Source of the DNA: Clostridiales bacterium UBA2432
GTDB taxonomy: Bacteria > Bacillota > Clostridia > Lachnospirales > Vallitaleaceae
Reading direction: 5' to 3'
Length of the DNA stretch: 34,684 bases
Assembly: GCA_002342805.1 (NCBI GenBank)
Contig: DDQW01000024.1
Coordinates: forward strand, 32,226 to 66,909
Under the pieces are notes generated by a model, which ran no database searches, was not told the origin of the DNA, and saw only the letters and a program-made list of their open reading frames with translations. A program made the position numbers and the translations under genes. Shown piece after piece: positions 8,373-15,861 of the stretch; position 1 is the stretch's first letter, and the number at the start of each line of letters is the position of its first letter.

Positions 8373-8385
8373 AGGGAGAAAAACG

Positions 8386-9552
8386 ATGAAAATTACAATT
8401 GCAGGAACAGGATATGTAGGCTTATCGAATGCAATATTACTTGCACAACATAATGAAGTTATTGCATTAGATATTATCCAAGAAAAAGTAGATATGATTA
8501 ATAATAAGCAGTCACCAATTATTGATACGGAGATAGAAGAATATCTAAAAAATAAAAAACTAAATCTATTGGCAACAACAGATAATTACATGGCATATAA
8601 GGATGCAGATTATGTCATTGTTTCAACACCAACGAACTATGATCCTGAGAAAAATTATTTTAATACGCGTACTGTAGAAGCGGTTATTGCGAATGTATTA
8701 TCCATCAATCCGGATGCTGTCATGATTATTAAGTCGACAGTTCCTGTTGGATATACAGAGTCAATTAAAGAAAAATTTGATACTGAGAATATACTTTTTT
8801 CACCGGAATTTTTACGTGAAGGAAGGGCTTTATATGATAATTTGCATCCTTCACGAATTGTAGTCGGTGAGAAATCGAAGCGAGCAGAAATTTTTGCAGA
8901 ATTATTACGAGAAGGTGCTATTAAAGAAGAAATACCTGTTTTGTATACAGATCCTACAGAAGCAGAAGCTATTAAACTATTTGCCAACACTTACCTAGCA
9001 CTTCGTGTTGCGTTTTTTAACGAATTGGATTCATACGCAGAAGTTCGTGGATTAAATACTAAACAAATTATTGAAGGTGTTGGATTAGATCCAAGAATCG
9101 GTACACATTATAATAATCCGTCATTTGGTTATGGTGGTTATTGCCTTCCTAAAGATACAAAACAATTATTAGCGAATTATTCGGATATTCCTCAGAATAT
9201 AATGTCAGCTATTGTCGATGCAAACCGCACACGTAAAGATCACATTGCAGATATGATTATTAAACAAAACCCTGAGATTGTTGGAATTTACCGATTAACA
9301 ATGAAAATGGATTCAGATAATTTTAGACAGTCGGCAATACAAGGCGTTATGAAACGTATAAAGGCAAAAGGAATCGAAGTGGTTGTCTTTGAGCCTGCTT
9401 TAGAAGAGGCTGAATTTTATAAATCCCGTGTAATCAAAGATTTTGATGAATTCAAAAAAATATCTGATGTTATTGTTGCAAATCGACTATCCGAAGATTT
9501 GTATGATGTTCAAGAAAAAGTTTACACGAGAGACTTATTTGCTCGGGATTAA
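8386..9552 (+). CDS. ugd: UDP-glucose 6-dehydrogenase
   Basis: 388 residues, cytoplasmic. It oxidises UDP-glucose to UDP-glucuronate with two NAD+. The N-terminal Rossmann motif is GTGYVGLS (7-14). Conserved family segments are VSTPTNYDP (79-87), KSTVPVGYT (116-124), FSPEFLREGRALYDNLHPSR (138-157) and the active-site FGYGGYCLPKDT with catalytic Cys253. Length matches the compact Gram-positive form. The ATG follows GAGGGAGAAAAACG. The product is the expected substrate of the epimerase at 1557-2567, so together they could supply UDP-GlcA and UDP-GalA for the polysaccharide started by the phosphotransferase at 2699. The two halves of the pathway are about 6 kb apart. Confidence 0.93.
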   Translation: MKITIAGTGYVGLSNAILLAQHNEVIALDIIQEKVDMINNKQSPIIDTEIEEYLKNKKLNLLATTDNYMAYKDADYVIVSTPTNYDPEKNYFNTRTVEAVIANVLSINPDAVMIIKSTVPVGYTESIKEKFDTENILFSPEFLREGRALYDNLHPSRIVVGEKSKRAEIFAELLREGAIKEEIPVLYTDPTEAEAIKLFANTYLALRVAFFNELDSYAEVRGLNTKQIIEGVGLDPRIGTHYNNPSFGYGGYCLPKDTKQLLANYSDIPQNIMSAIVDANRTRKDHIADMIIKQNPEIVGIYRLTMKMDSDNFRQSAIQGVMKRIKAKGIEVVVFEPALEEAEFYKSRVIKDFDEFKKISDVIVANRLSEDLYDVQEKVYTRDLFARD

Positions 9553-9572
9553 GTCGAGTTAGGAGACCATTT

Positions 9573-10355
9573 ATGGAACGGAAAATGTTTTGTTTTGATT
9601 TGGATAATACACTACTCAATCATAAAAAATATGAAATATCTGAACGTATTATTCATGCACTAGATGCATTAAAAAAAGCGGGACATATCATTGTTCTTGC
9701 TTCAGGACGAGATTTTGATACTCCAAATAGCCAGCCGTTCATAGAGATGGTGAATCCAGATGCCGTAGTTCATGCAAATGGTTTGAAAGTTACAATTAAT
9801 CAGCAATTACTCTATGAACATTATTTTAATCAGGACTTGATGAAACAGGTTTTAGATTATGGGGTTGAACATAATTTGTGTGTGGGCGCCTCTATTGAAG
9901 GTGGCGAATATTATACGCACTATGAAATCATTCGTGAGTTTGAAATGAAAATGTATGGGTTTTGTAATAAAATTTATCATGATCCATATCAGTTGTTGAA
10001 CCGTAAAGTACATTCATTACATATTGTGGCAGATAAAGAAGATATTCTTACCTTGGCAAAAATGCTTCCGCAAATTCACTACTTTTTGTTTAATGGAAAC
10101 TTTGGTGCCGATTTAATGGACCTTCAGTGGTCAAAAGCTGAAGGAATTGAAATTCTGTTTGGTCATTATCACTTGACATGGGAAGATACTATATGTTTTG
10201 GGGATAGTATGAATGATTTGTCCATGATTCAAAAAGCAAAAAGAGGATTTGCTGTTGAAAATGGAACACAAGCATTAAAAGATGCGGCAGATATGATTAT
10301 CAAAAGCGTTGAAGATGATGGTGTCGCTCTAGCTATAGAAAATTATTTTTTATAA
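9573..10355 (+). CDS. Cof-type HAD-IIB family phosphatase
   Basis: 260 residues, cytoplasmic Mg-dependent hydrolase. HAD motif I is FDLDNTLL with nucleophile D9 and acid D11. Motif II is LASGRD (42-47), motif III Lys is K188 in WSKAEGIEIL, and motif IV is GDSMND with D211 and D215. The cap between motifs II and III (about residues 70-180) is of the alpha/beta C2B type seen in Cof/YidA-like sugar-phosphate phosphatases. AGGAGACC precedes the ATG. It lies 20 bp after ugd and 24 bp before the VanZ-like gene, so cotranscription is likely. The natural substrate cannot be determined. Confidence 0.9.
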   Translation: MERKMFCFDLDNTLLNHKKYEISERIIHALDALKKAGHIIVLASGRDFDTPNSQPFIEMVNPDAVVHANGLKVTINQQLLYEHYFNQDLMKQVLDYGVEHNLCVGASIEGGEYYTHYEIIREFEMKMYGFCNKIYHDPYQLLNRKVHSLHIVADKEDILTLAKMLPQIHYFLFNGNFGADLMDLQWSKAEGIEILFGHYHLTWEDTICFGDSMNDLSMIQKAKRGFAVENGTQALKDAADMIIKSVEDDGVALAIENYFL

Positions 10356-10379
10356 GTGTAGTGTTGAAAGGGTGAAGGG

Positions 10380-10841
10380 ATGTTAATAAATGTTCGAAAA
10401 TTACGGCATTGGATTTTGCCGATTGCTTGGATGGGCGTTATTTTTATGTTTTCTCATCAACCGGCAGCACAGTCTAGTAAAATAAGTTCTTCAGTTACAG
10501 AAAAAGTTTTGCAAATTATTGAACATATTGTGCCAAATGCTTCAGATGAGATTGATTGGTGGCATGGATTTATAAGAAAGAATGCGCACTTTTTCATATA
10601 TTTTGTTTTAAGTGGTTTATTGATAAAACCCTTAAAACGTCAAGATGTAAATAAACCGATATTAATGGCTTTTATTATTTCGGTTTTGTATGCAATGAGC
10701 GACGAGACGCATCAATTATTCATAGAAGGTAGATCGGGTCAAGTCCGTGATGTGTTAATTGATTCTATCGGGGCGGCAACAAGTCTTGTCTTGTATAAAT
10801 TTGGGGGGAAATATGTTCGTTTTTTTGATGAGCGTCGATGA
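10380..10841 (+). CDS. VanZ family membrane protein
   Basis: 153 residues with about four hydrophobic segments. The family pattern is clear: FSHQPAAQSS after the first segment, RKNAHFFIYFVLS in the second, and SDETHQLFIEGRSGQVRDVLIDSIGA in the third to fourth. VanZ proteins give low-level teicoplanin resistance in enterococci, but most homologues have no known role. The start has AAAGGGTGAAGGG just upstream. Its last 29 bases overlap the predicted start of the ECF sigma gene, which suggests translational coupling and possibly a shared envelope-stress role. Confidence 0.88.
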   Translation: MLINVRKLRHWILPIAWMGVIFMFSHQPAAQSSKISSSVTEKVLQIIEHIVPNASDEIDWWHGFIRKNAHFFIYFVLSGLLIKPLKRQDVNKPILMAFIISVLYAMSDETHQLFIEGRSGQVRDVLIDSIGAATSLVLYKFGGKYVRFFDERR

Positions 10842-11364
10842 TGAAGTCTTGCGCACGCAATTAGAAGAAATTTATTATTTGTATCGAAAAGAGTTATGGT
10901 ATGTTGCATATGATATTTTAAATGATGAATATGAGGCCGAAGATGTTGTTCAAACAGCACTACTTAAAATGGCGCGTTATTTAGAAAAAAAAGTTGATGT
11001 TAAGTGTAACAAAATCAAAGCATTAATTGTTATTATAGTTAGAAACATAGCAATAAATATTTATCGACAACGTAAAGCTTATAGAACGGTCGATTTTGAT
11101 AGTCTTGCATATGACTTATCTTCGGATGACGACGTCATACCGGAGGTGCATGTATTAAGATTGGATCAAATACACTATGTATCTAAAAAGTTAAATGAAA
11201 TCAAACCTGAATATGCCGATATATTGGCCTTAAGATATGAATATGAGTATACAAATGAAGAAATTTCAAAAATGCTCGACATTGAAGAAGGGAATGCTCG
11301 TGTTCGTTTGATGCGCGCAAGAAGAGCGCTTCATGATGTGATGGAAGGTGACATTGATGAGTAA
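10813..11364 (+). CDS. ECF-type RNA polymerase sigma factor
   Basis: 183 residues. Region 2 is YYLYRKELWYVAYDILNDE followed by AEDVVQTALLKM, the usual core-binding and -10 recognition helices. Region 4 is PEYADILALRYEYEYTNEEI then SKMLDIEEGNARVRLMRARRAL, a -35-binding helix-turn-helix. The ATG at 10813 is chosen because GGGGGG stands four bases ahead; an ATG at 10828 (MSVDDEVL) lacks a binding site, and an ATG at 10759 would lie deep inside vanZ. It overlaps the next gene by 8 bp, the normal arrangement for a sigma factor and its regulator. No promoter of its own was found, so it may be cotranscribed with the genes upstream. Confidence 0.88.
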   Translation: MFVFLMSVDDEVLRTQLEEIYYLYRKELWYVAYDILNDEYEAEDVVQTALLKMARYLEKKVDVKCNKIKALIVIIVRNIAINIYRQRKAYRTVDFDSLAYDLSSDDDVIPEVHVLRLDQIHYVSKKLNEIKPEYADILALRYEYEYTNEEISKMLDIEEGNARVRLMRARRALHDVMEGDIDE

Positions 11365-12058
11365 TGAAAAAAATATGCATCAGTTTGATGAATTGATGAC
11401 GACATACTATAAACAAATCGGGCAGGCTCATATTGAAAATATTCTTGCTGAACTTGATGAAAAGCGTGACGAAATCAATCGTATAGAGATTCCCCAGTCG
11501 CTGAACGTGTGGGTTAAAAAGCAAGGAAATAAAAAACGACGAAAGGACTTTTATCGGCGAATTACATCAAGAGCTTCCTTGGTCGTACTTTTTCTTATTG
11601 CTAGCTTAGCTATCATTACATTTACAGTAGAAGCCGTACGTGTGCAAGTGTATAACTTGATATTAGAGACGAATGAGCGCTATACGTCTATTAGCTATGA
11701 AGAGGCGCCAAATGGCGACAGTGGAGCTTCAATGAAGCGAGAAGGCTATTATCCGACTTATGTGCCGGAAGGGTTTGTTTTAAGTAAAGAAGAAAGTTAT
11801 GGCGATATGATTGTCACAGTATACGAAAAGGGAAATGAACAAATACGAATGATGCAATCATCACTCAATGGAGATACACAATTAGACACTGAAGATGCAG
11901 AAGTTATTCACCTTGATATCCAAGGGAATGAAGGGTTACTTATTTTAAAAGAAGAACGCGTGATACTTCACTGGGCCAACCACGAGGCTGTATTTGACAT
12001 TATAGCGAATATAGAGCCGGAAAAGGTGCTTCAGATGGCGGAGAGTTTCACAAAATAG
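11357..12058 (+). CDS. Putative transmembrane anti-sigma factor, DUF4367-type
   Basis: 233 residues. An N-terminal cytoplasmic part of about 75 residues is followed by a single membrane segment (SLVVLFLIASLAIITFTVEA) and an extracellular domain. The C-terminal ~100 residues, starting YYPTYVPEGFVLSKEE and ending at NIEPEKVLQMAESF, follow the DUF4367 pattern common in Firmicutes proteins encoded next to ECF sigma factors. The arrangement predicts a membrane anti-sigma factor holding the sigma factor at 10813-11364, but no ZAS-type zinc motif is visible. ATG at 11357 follows GGAAGGTG; an in-frame GTG at 11348 is less likely. The gene overlaps the sigma gene by 8 bp. Confidence 0.8.
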   Translation: MSNEKNMHQFDELMTTYYKQIGQAHIENILAELDEKRDEINRIEIPQSLNVWVKKQGNKKRRKDFYRRITSRASLVVLFLIASLAIITFTVEAVRVQVYNLILETNERYTSISYEEAPNGDSGASMKREGYYPTYVPEGFVLSKEESYGDMIVTVYEKGNEQIRMMQSSLNGDTQLDTEDAEVIHLDIQGNEGLLILKEERVILHWANHEAVFDIIANIEPEKVLQMAESFTK

Positions 12059-12065
12059 TTGGATT

Positions 12066-12869
12066 TTATATTTCGTTTTTTCGATAGTCGGTGGGTGATG
12101 CACCGACGTTTTTTTTGAATATCTTTGAAAAATGATAGGGATTTTCATATCCAATGGAGTTCCCAATCGTTCCAATAGGTAAGTCGGTTGTGAGTAATAG
12201 GTGCATGGCCTGTTGCATTCGATAGCGAATGAGATAGTCCTTAGGAGAATAACCGGTGTGTTTCTTAAAAAGTCGGGAGAAATAACTTCGCTCAAGATCC
12301 ACATAGGATGTAATATCTTCAATGCGGATATCTTGCGTATAGTTTTTTGCAATAAAATAACAGGCTGAATCAACATATGAATCGCCATGAATACTTTGAT
12401 TCAAGGCAACAAAGTTTGAAGTCCCCTTTAATTGCTGAAAAAGTTCATCGATAATAAGATAGAGTAATCCGGTGCTCTTATAATATGAACTTAAAGCACG
12501 TGTCGATAACTGCGTTAATTGAACAATATGCTTCCATAAGATGTCTGTTTCATTAAAATTTAAAATCGGATGATTAACATCGATTCCTATATTTTCAAGT
12601 TGCCAAACGACATCAGAACTTCGAAATCCAACCCAATAATAATGCCAAGGATTCATAGTGTCTGCTTCATAATAAGTAATCACATCAGGAAAAATAATAA
12701 ACGCTTGGTCTTTTTCCACAAAAAATGTTTGTTCATTCACTTGAAAGGTTCCACAACCTTCCTTGATAAAATGTATGAGAACATGGTCTCGAATAAAAGG
12801 ACCAAAGCTATGCTTTGGAGAACATATTTGTGACCCTTTATTAAATAATTCTAATTGCTCAAATGGCAT
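12066..12869 (-). CDS. AraC family transcriptional regulator
   Basis: 267 residues. The N-terminal half (~10-150) is a cupin-like sensor (HFIKEGCGTFQVNEQTFFVE ... FIIFPDVITYYEAD). The C-terminal ~100 residues hold two helix-turn-helix units: IRIEDITSYVDLERSYFSRL and LPIGTIGNSIGYENPYHFSK, ending with the family signature FKKNVGASPTDYRK. The ATG at 12869 follows AGGAGGGAC. It is divergent from the GH4 alpha-galactosidase gene with overlapping promoters, so it most likely senses a galactoside and controls that gene and itself, like MelR/RafR-type regulators. The stop is 7 bp from the convergent anti-sigma gene. Confidence 0.9.
   Translation of the reverse strand: MPFEQLELFNKGSQICSPKHSFGPFIRDHVLIHFIKEGCGTFQVNEQTFFVEKDQAFIIFPDVITYYEADTMNPWHYYWVGFRSSDVVWQLENIGIDVNHPILNFNETDILWKHIVQLTQLSTRALSSYYKSTGLLYLIIDELFQQLKGTSNFVALNQSIHGDSYVDSACYFIAKNYTQDIRIEDITSYVDLERSYFSRLFKKHTGYSPKDYLIRYRMQQAMHLLLTTDLPIGTIGNSIGYENPYHFSKIFKKNVGASPTDYRKNEI
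12087..12116 (+). terminator. Probable terminator of the sigma/anti-sigma operon, inside the AraC coding end
   Basis: GTCGGTG (12087-12093) pairs with CACCGAC (12101-12107) around a 7-nt loop, then G and eight T. It lies 29 bp past the anti-sigma stop, but within the last codons (GASPTDYR region) of the convergent AraC gene. Confidence 0.6.
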
Positions 12870-12924
12870 AAGTCCCTCCTAAAAATCACATAAAGACAAA
12901 TAGATGTCACATTCTTCAATGTTC

Positions 12925-12953
12925 ATTTTACCTGTTTTTGTTTAAAATAACAA
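12925..12953 (-). promoter_or_regulatory. Promoter of the AraC regulator gene
   Basis: On the minus strand: TTGTTA (12953-12948), a 17-bp spacer, and TAAAAT (12930-12925). It overlaps the putative -35 of the divergent galactosidase promoter (12938-12943). Confidence 0.5.
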
Positions 12954-12965
12954 TAGATGTATATA
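12938..12965 (+). promoter_or_regulatory. Putative promoter of the GH4 alpha-galactosidase gene
   Basis: TTGTTT (12938-12943) with TATATA (12960-12965) at 16 bp. Weak -10, as expected for an activator-dependent promoter. The assignment is tentative. Confidence 0.4.
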
Positions 12966-12993
12966 TATTAAATGATATTAGAGGAGGCCAATT

Positions 12994-14295
12994 ATGCCAA
13001 AAATTACATTTATGGGAGCAGGAAGTACAGTTTTTGCAAAAAATGTTTTAGGAGACTGTATGGTTACAGAAAGTTTAAGAGACTCAGAAATTGCATTATA
13101 TGATATTGATGAAAAACGATTGCAAGAATCGGAGATGATTCTTAAAAATATTAATAAAAATTCCAATGCAAATCGTGCTGAGATTATTGCTTATTCCAAT
13201 CGTAAAGAAGCACTTAGAGGAGCGCAATATGTCGTTAATGCAATCCAGGTTGGCGGATATGACCCATGTACGATTACAGACTTTGAAATACCTAAAAAAT
13301 ATGGTTTGCGTCAAACTATTTCAGATACATTAGGTATAGGTGGAATCTTTAGAGCCCTAAGAACAATACCTGTCATGCTTGATTTTGCAAAAGACATGGA
13401 AGAAGTATGCCCAGATGCCTGGTTCTTAAATTATACCAATCCAATGGCTATGTTAACAGGAGCTATGTTAAGAGCGACATCAATTAAAACGATTGGACTG
13501 TGTCATAGTGTTCAAGTGTGTGCGAAAAACCTTTACGAAGGATTAGAATGGGAAGAAGACAAAGAGGTTCAGACATTCATTGCAGGGATTAACCATATGG
13601 CGTGGCTTTTAGAAATCAAAAAAAATGGTGTTGATTTATATCCGAAAATTAAAGAAGAGGTGTTTAAGAAGGGGCTACCGGAAAAAGATGCTGTCCGTTT
13701 TGAGATGATGCAACAGTTCGGTTATTATGTCACAGAGTCAAGTGAACATAATGCGGAATATTTACCCTATTTTATCAAGAGCAAGTATCCCGAGTTAATC
13801 GAACGTTATCATATTCCATTGGATGAGTATCCACGTCGTTGTGTGGAACAAATTAATGCTTGGAATAAGACGCGGGAAGAATTGCTAGGCGATGTTCAGA
13901 TTACTCATGAGCGAACCCATGAATATGGTTCCTATATTATTGAAGCTATGGAGACCAATATACCCTATAAAATTGGCGGTAATGTCTTAAATACAGGTTT
14001 GATAACGAATTTGCCAAGTGATGCTGTTGTTGAAGTGCCATGTATGGTTGATGCATCAGGAATTAAGCCAACATATGTGGGAAAATTACCTGAGCAATTA
14101 GCGGCCCTTAATCGTACCAATATAAATGTGCAACTCCTAACGATAGAAGCTGCACTAACAGGTAAACGTGAACATATATATCATGCGGCTATGCTTGACC
14201 CACATACATCATCAGAACTTACAATCGATGAGATTCGTCATCTTGTGGATGACTTAATCGAAGCACATGGTGATTGGTTACCGACGTATCGATAA
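12994..14295 (+). CDS. melA: Glycoside hydrolase family 4, probable alpha-galactosidase
   Basis: 433 residues, cytoplasmic. GH4 enzymes cleave by an oxidation-elimination route using NAD+ and Mn2+. The NAD motif is FMGAGSTVFAKNV (6-18). The substrate-class motif is LCHSV (169-173), the form found in MelA-type alpha-galactosidases, as opposed to the CN or CD motifs of 6-phospho-glucosidases. Metal ligands are C170 and H201 (GINHMAW). FLNYTNPMAMLT (144-155) is also typical. Length matches MelA. AGAGGAGG precedes the ATG. It is divergent from an AraC regulator, and no sugar permease or phosphotransferase gene lies beside it, so uptake must be encoded elsewhere. A terminator follows, making it monocistronic. 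Specificity is inferred from the motif. Confidence 0.88.
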   Translation: MPKITFMGAGSTVFAKNVLGDCMVTESLRDSEIALYDIDEKRLQESEMILKNINKNSNANRAEIIAYSNRKEALRGAQYVVNAIQVGGYDPCTITDFEIPKKYGLRQTISDTLGIGGIFRALRTIPVMLDFAKDMEEVCPDAWFLNYTNPMAMLTGAMLRATSIKTIGLCHSVQVCAKNLYEGLEWEEDKEVQTFIAGINHMAWLLEIKKNGVDLYPKIKEEVFKKGLPEKDAVRFEMMQQFGYYVTESSEHNAEYLPYFIKSKYPELIERYHIPLDEYPRRCVEQINAWNKTREELLGDVQITHERTHEYGSYIIEAMETNIPYKIGGNVLNTGLITNLPSDAVVEVPCMVDASGIKPTYVGKLPEQLAALNRTNINVQLLTIEAALTGKREHIYHAAMLDPHTSSELTIDEIRHLVDDLIEAHGDWLPTYR

Positions 14296-14331
14296 GAGTA
14301 ATATACGCAAATTATTAGTTTAGTAAGATGG

Positions 14332-14411
14332 ACAATCCATTGTTGCTGTATCGAATTGAAGCTTTTCTTTTGAAATGATAAATTCAACAGTAACAGTGGA
14401 TTGTTTTTTTT
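14332..14411 (+). terminator. Large-loop terminator after the galactosidase gene
   Basis: An 18-bp stem pairs 14332-14349 with 14387-14404, containing two G-U pairs. It is followed by seven T. The 37-nt loop has its own short GAATT/AATTC pairing. The T tract is only on the plus-strand side. Confidence 0.8.
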
Positions 14412-14429
14412 CTACTGATGATATAAAAT
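14401..14429 (+). promoter_or_regulatory. Putative promoter of the SDR-led operon
   Basis: TTGTTT (14401-14406), a 17-bp spacer, and TAAAAT (14424-14429). The -35 lies on the 3' side of the preceding terminator. This is the best candidate start for the run of genes from 14481 to 21829. Confidence 0.45.
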
Positions 14430-14480
14430 TAAAGAGAAATACACGTATTATTAAAAGAGATATGTGGGAAGAGGGATTTA

Positions 14481-15332
14481 ATGGGAAATGAAAAAGTAGT
14501 ACTTGTTGTCGGAGCATCATCAGGGATAGGAAAAAGTGTGTCTCGACGTTTAGCAACATTAGGTGTCACAGTATATGCAGGTGCTAGACGTACAAAACGA
14601 TTGGAAGGTTTAAAAAAGTTTAAGGTTCATACTACATATATGGATGTTACGGATTTGGCATCCATAAAAAGTGTTGTCCATAAAATTATACAGGAACAGG
14701 GTCGTATTGATTGTGTCATAAATAATGCAGGATATGGAGAATATGGTATAATTGAAGAAGTCGATATCGAAAAAGCCAAGAATCAATTTGAAGTCAATCT
14801 ATTTGGACTTGCACGCGTCAATCAAGTTGTTTTACCTTATTTGCGAAGGCAAGGTAGCGGCCGTATTATCATTGTTGCTTCGTCTGCAAGCCACGTATCG
14901 ACATTAGGATCAGGATGGTATGGCGCGTCTAAACATGCAGTAAATGGATTGACAGAAGCTTTACGTATGGAAGTTCAAAGCTTTGGAATTGATGTTATCC
15001 AGATTGAACCTGGGCCGGTAAAAACTGAGTTTGAACATGTGGCGATTCAATCACTTAATCATCAGAATTCTATTGAGGATTACAAGGAGCTGCTACAAGA
15101 CTACCAGGTATTCTTGGAAAAAATGTATAAAAATGCTCCAAGTACTTTTTCAACAGTCAATGATATTGTCAAAGCTTGTTTGATAAAAAATCCCAAAAAG
15201 GTATATCGCACGACAATCTCAGCTAGACTATTACCGATCGTTCGGTATATAATGGGTATTGAGTTATATTCAAAAGGCGTTCATTATGTCATTCGATATA
15301 GTGGAAAAAATAATCGCACAAAAAAGGAGTAG
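14481..15332 (+). CDS. Short-chain dehydrogenase/reductase (SDR) family oxidoreductase
   Basis: 283 residues, classical SDR. The cofactor motif is GASSGIG (11-17), followed by ARR at 35-37, whose Arg residues suggest NADP(H). NNAG is at 81-84. The catalytic residues are S134, Y147 and K151 (WYGASK). The C-terminal ~90 residues extend the core and are basic at the end. EPGPVKTEF after the active site is typical of SDRs acting on lipophilic or retinol/steroid-like substrates, but the true substrate is unknown. GAAGAGGG stands ahead of the ATG. The S-component gene starts only 3 bp after its stop, so the two are cotranscribed. Confidence 0.88.
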   Translation: MGNEKVVLVVGASSGIGKSVSRRLATLGVTVYAGARRTKRLEGLKKFKVHTTYMDVTDLASIKSVVHKIIQEQGRIDCVINNAGYGEYGIIEEVDIEKAKNQFEVNLFGLARVNQVVLPYLRRQGSGRIIIVASSASHVSTLGSGWYGASKHAVNGLTEALRMEVQSFGIDVIQIEPGPVKTEFEHVAIQSLNHQNSIEDYKELLQDYQVFLEKMYKNAPSTFSTVNDIVKACLIKNPKKVYRTTISARLLPIVRYIMGIELYSKGVHYVIRYSGKNNRTKKE

Positions 15333-15335
15333 AAT

Positions 15336-15836
15336 ATGAAAACAAATAAGTTGACACGAAGTGCTATGTTATTAGCGCTAACACTCGTTTTTCAAATTGG
15401 TTTCAGACAATTTGCGCAGCCCTTGGTTGGTCCCTTGGTTAACATGATGCTCTTATTATCGACAATGATTGTTGGTATTCCTATGGCAATCATCATTGGA
15501 TGTTTAACACCAATCATTGCTTTCTTAGCAGGCATAATGGGAGTATTCCCATTGGTACCTATGATTGCACTTGGTAATGCAGTATATATTATTGTCTTTG
15601 GGCTGATTATTCAGAAGAAAGAAGAAGTTCCTCAGCAAGTGCTTGGGTTGGTGGTGAGTTCTATTGGGAAGTTTTTGTTTTTATACATGGCAGTTCGAAC
15701 ATTGTTACCACTATTTATACCGGAAGTGAAACCACCAATTATTGCAACGTTTTCGTTACCTCAATTATGGACGGCACTTATTGGAGGTGCACTAGCTATT
15801 ATTATCATTAAACTCTTACCTAAATCAATTCGATAA
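15336..15836 (+). CDS. ECF transporter substrate-binding (S) component
   Basis: 166 residues, five to six hydrophobic segments. The N-terminus TRSAMLLALTLVFQIGFRQF and the alanine/glycine-rich first helix resemble S components of energy-coupling-factor importers (PF12822-like), which capture a vitamin or similar nutrient and use a shared EcfAAT module encoded elsewhere. The second and third segments (GIPMAIIIGCLTPIIAFLAG, LVPMIALGNAVYIIVFGLII) fit that fold. No riboswitch leader marks the substrate. AAAGGAG is placed ahead of the ATG, 3 bp after the SDR gene. Another small membrane protein cannot be excluded. Confidence 0.78.
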   Translation: MKTNKLTRSAMLLALTLVFQIGFRQFAQPLVGPLVNMMLLLSTMIVGIPMAIIIGCLTPIIAFLAGIMGVFPLVPMIALGNAVYIIVFGLIIQKKEEVPQQVLGLVVSSIGKFLFLYMAVRTLLPLFIPEVKPPIIATFSLPQLWTALIGGALAIIIIKLLPKSIR

Positions 15837-15861
15837 GAAATGAATGGAGTGTGATGGGTGT

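Noticed and set aside
10739..10960. Minus-strand open frame across the vanZ/sigma overlap
   Set aside because: It is antisense to two well-supported genes, has no binding site and no recognisable sequence.
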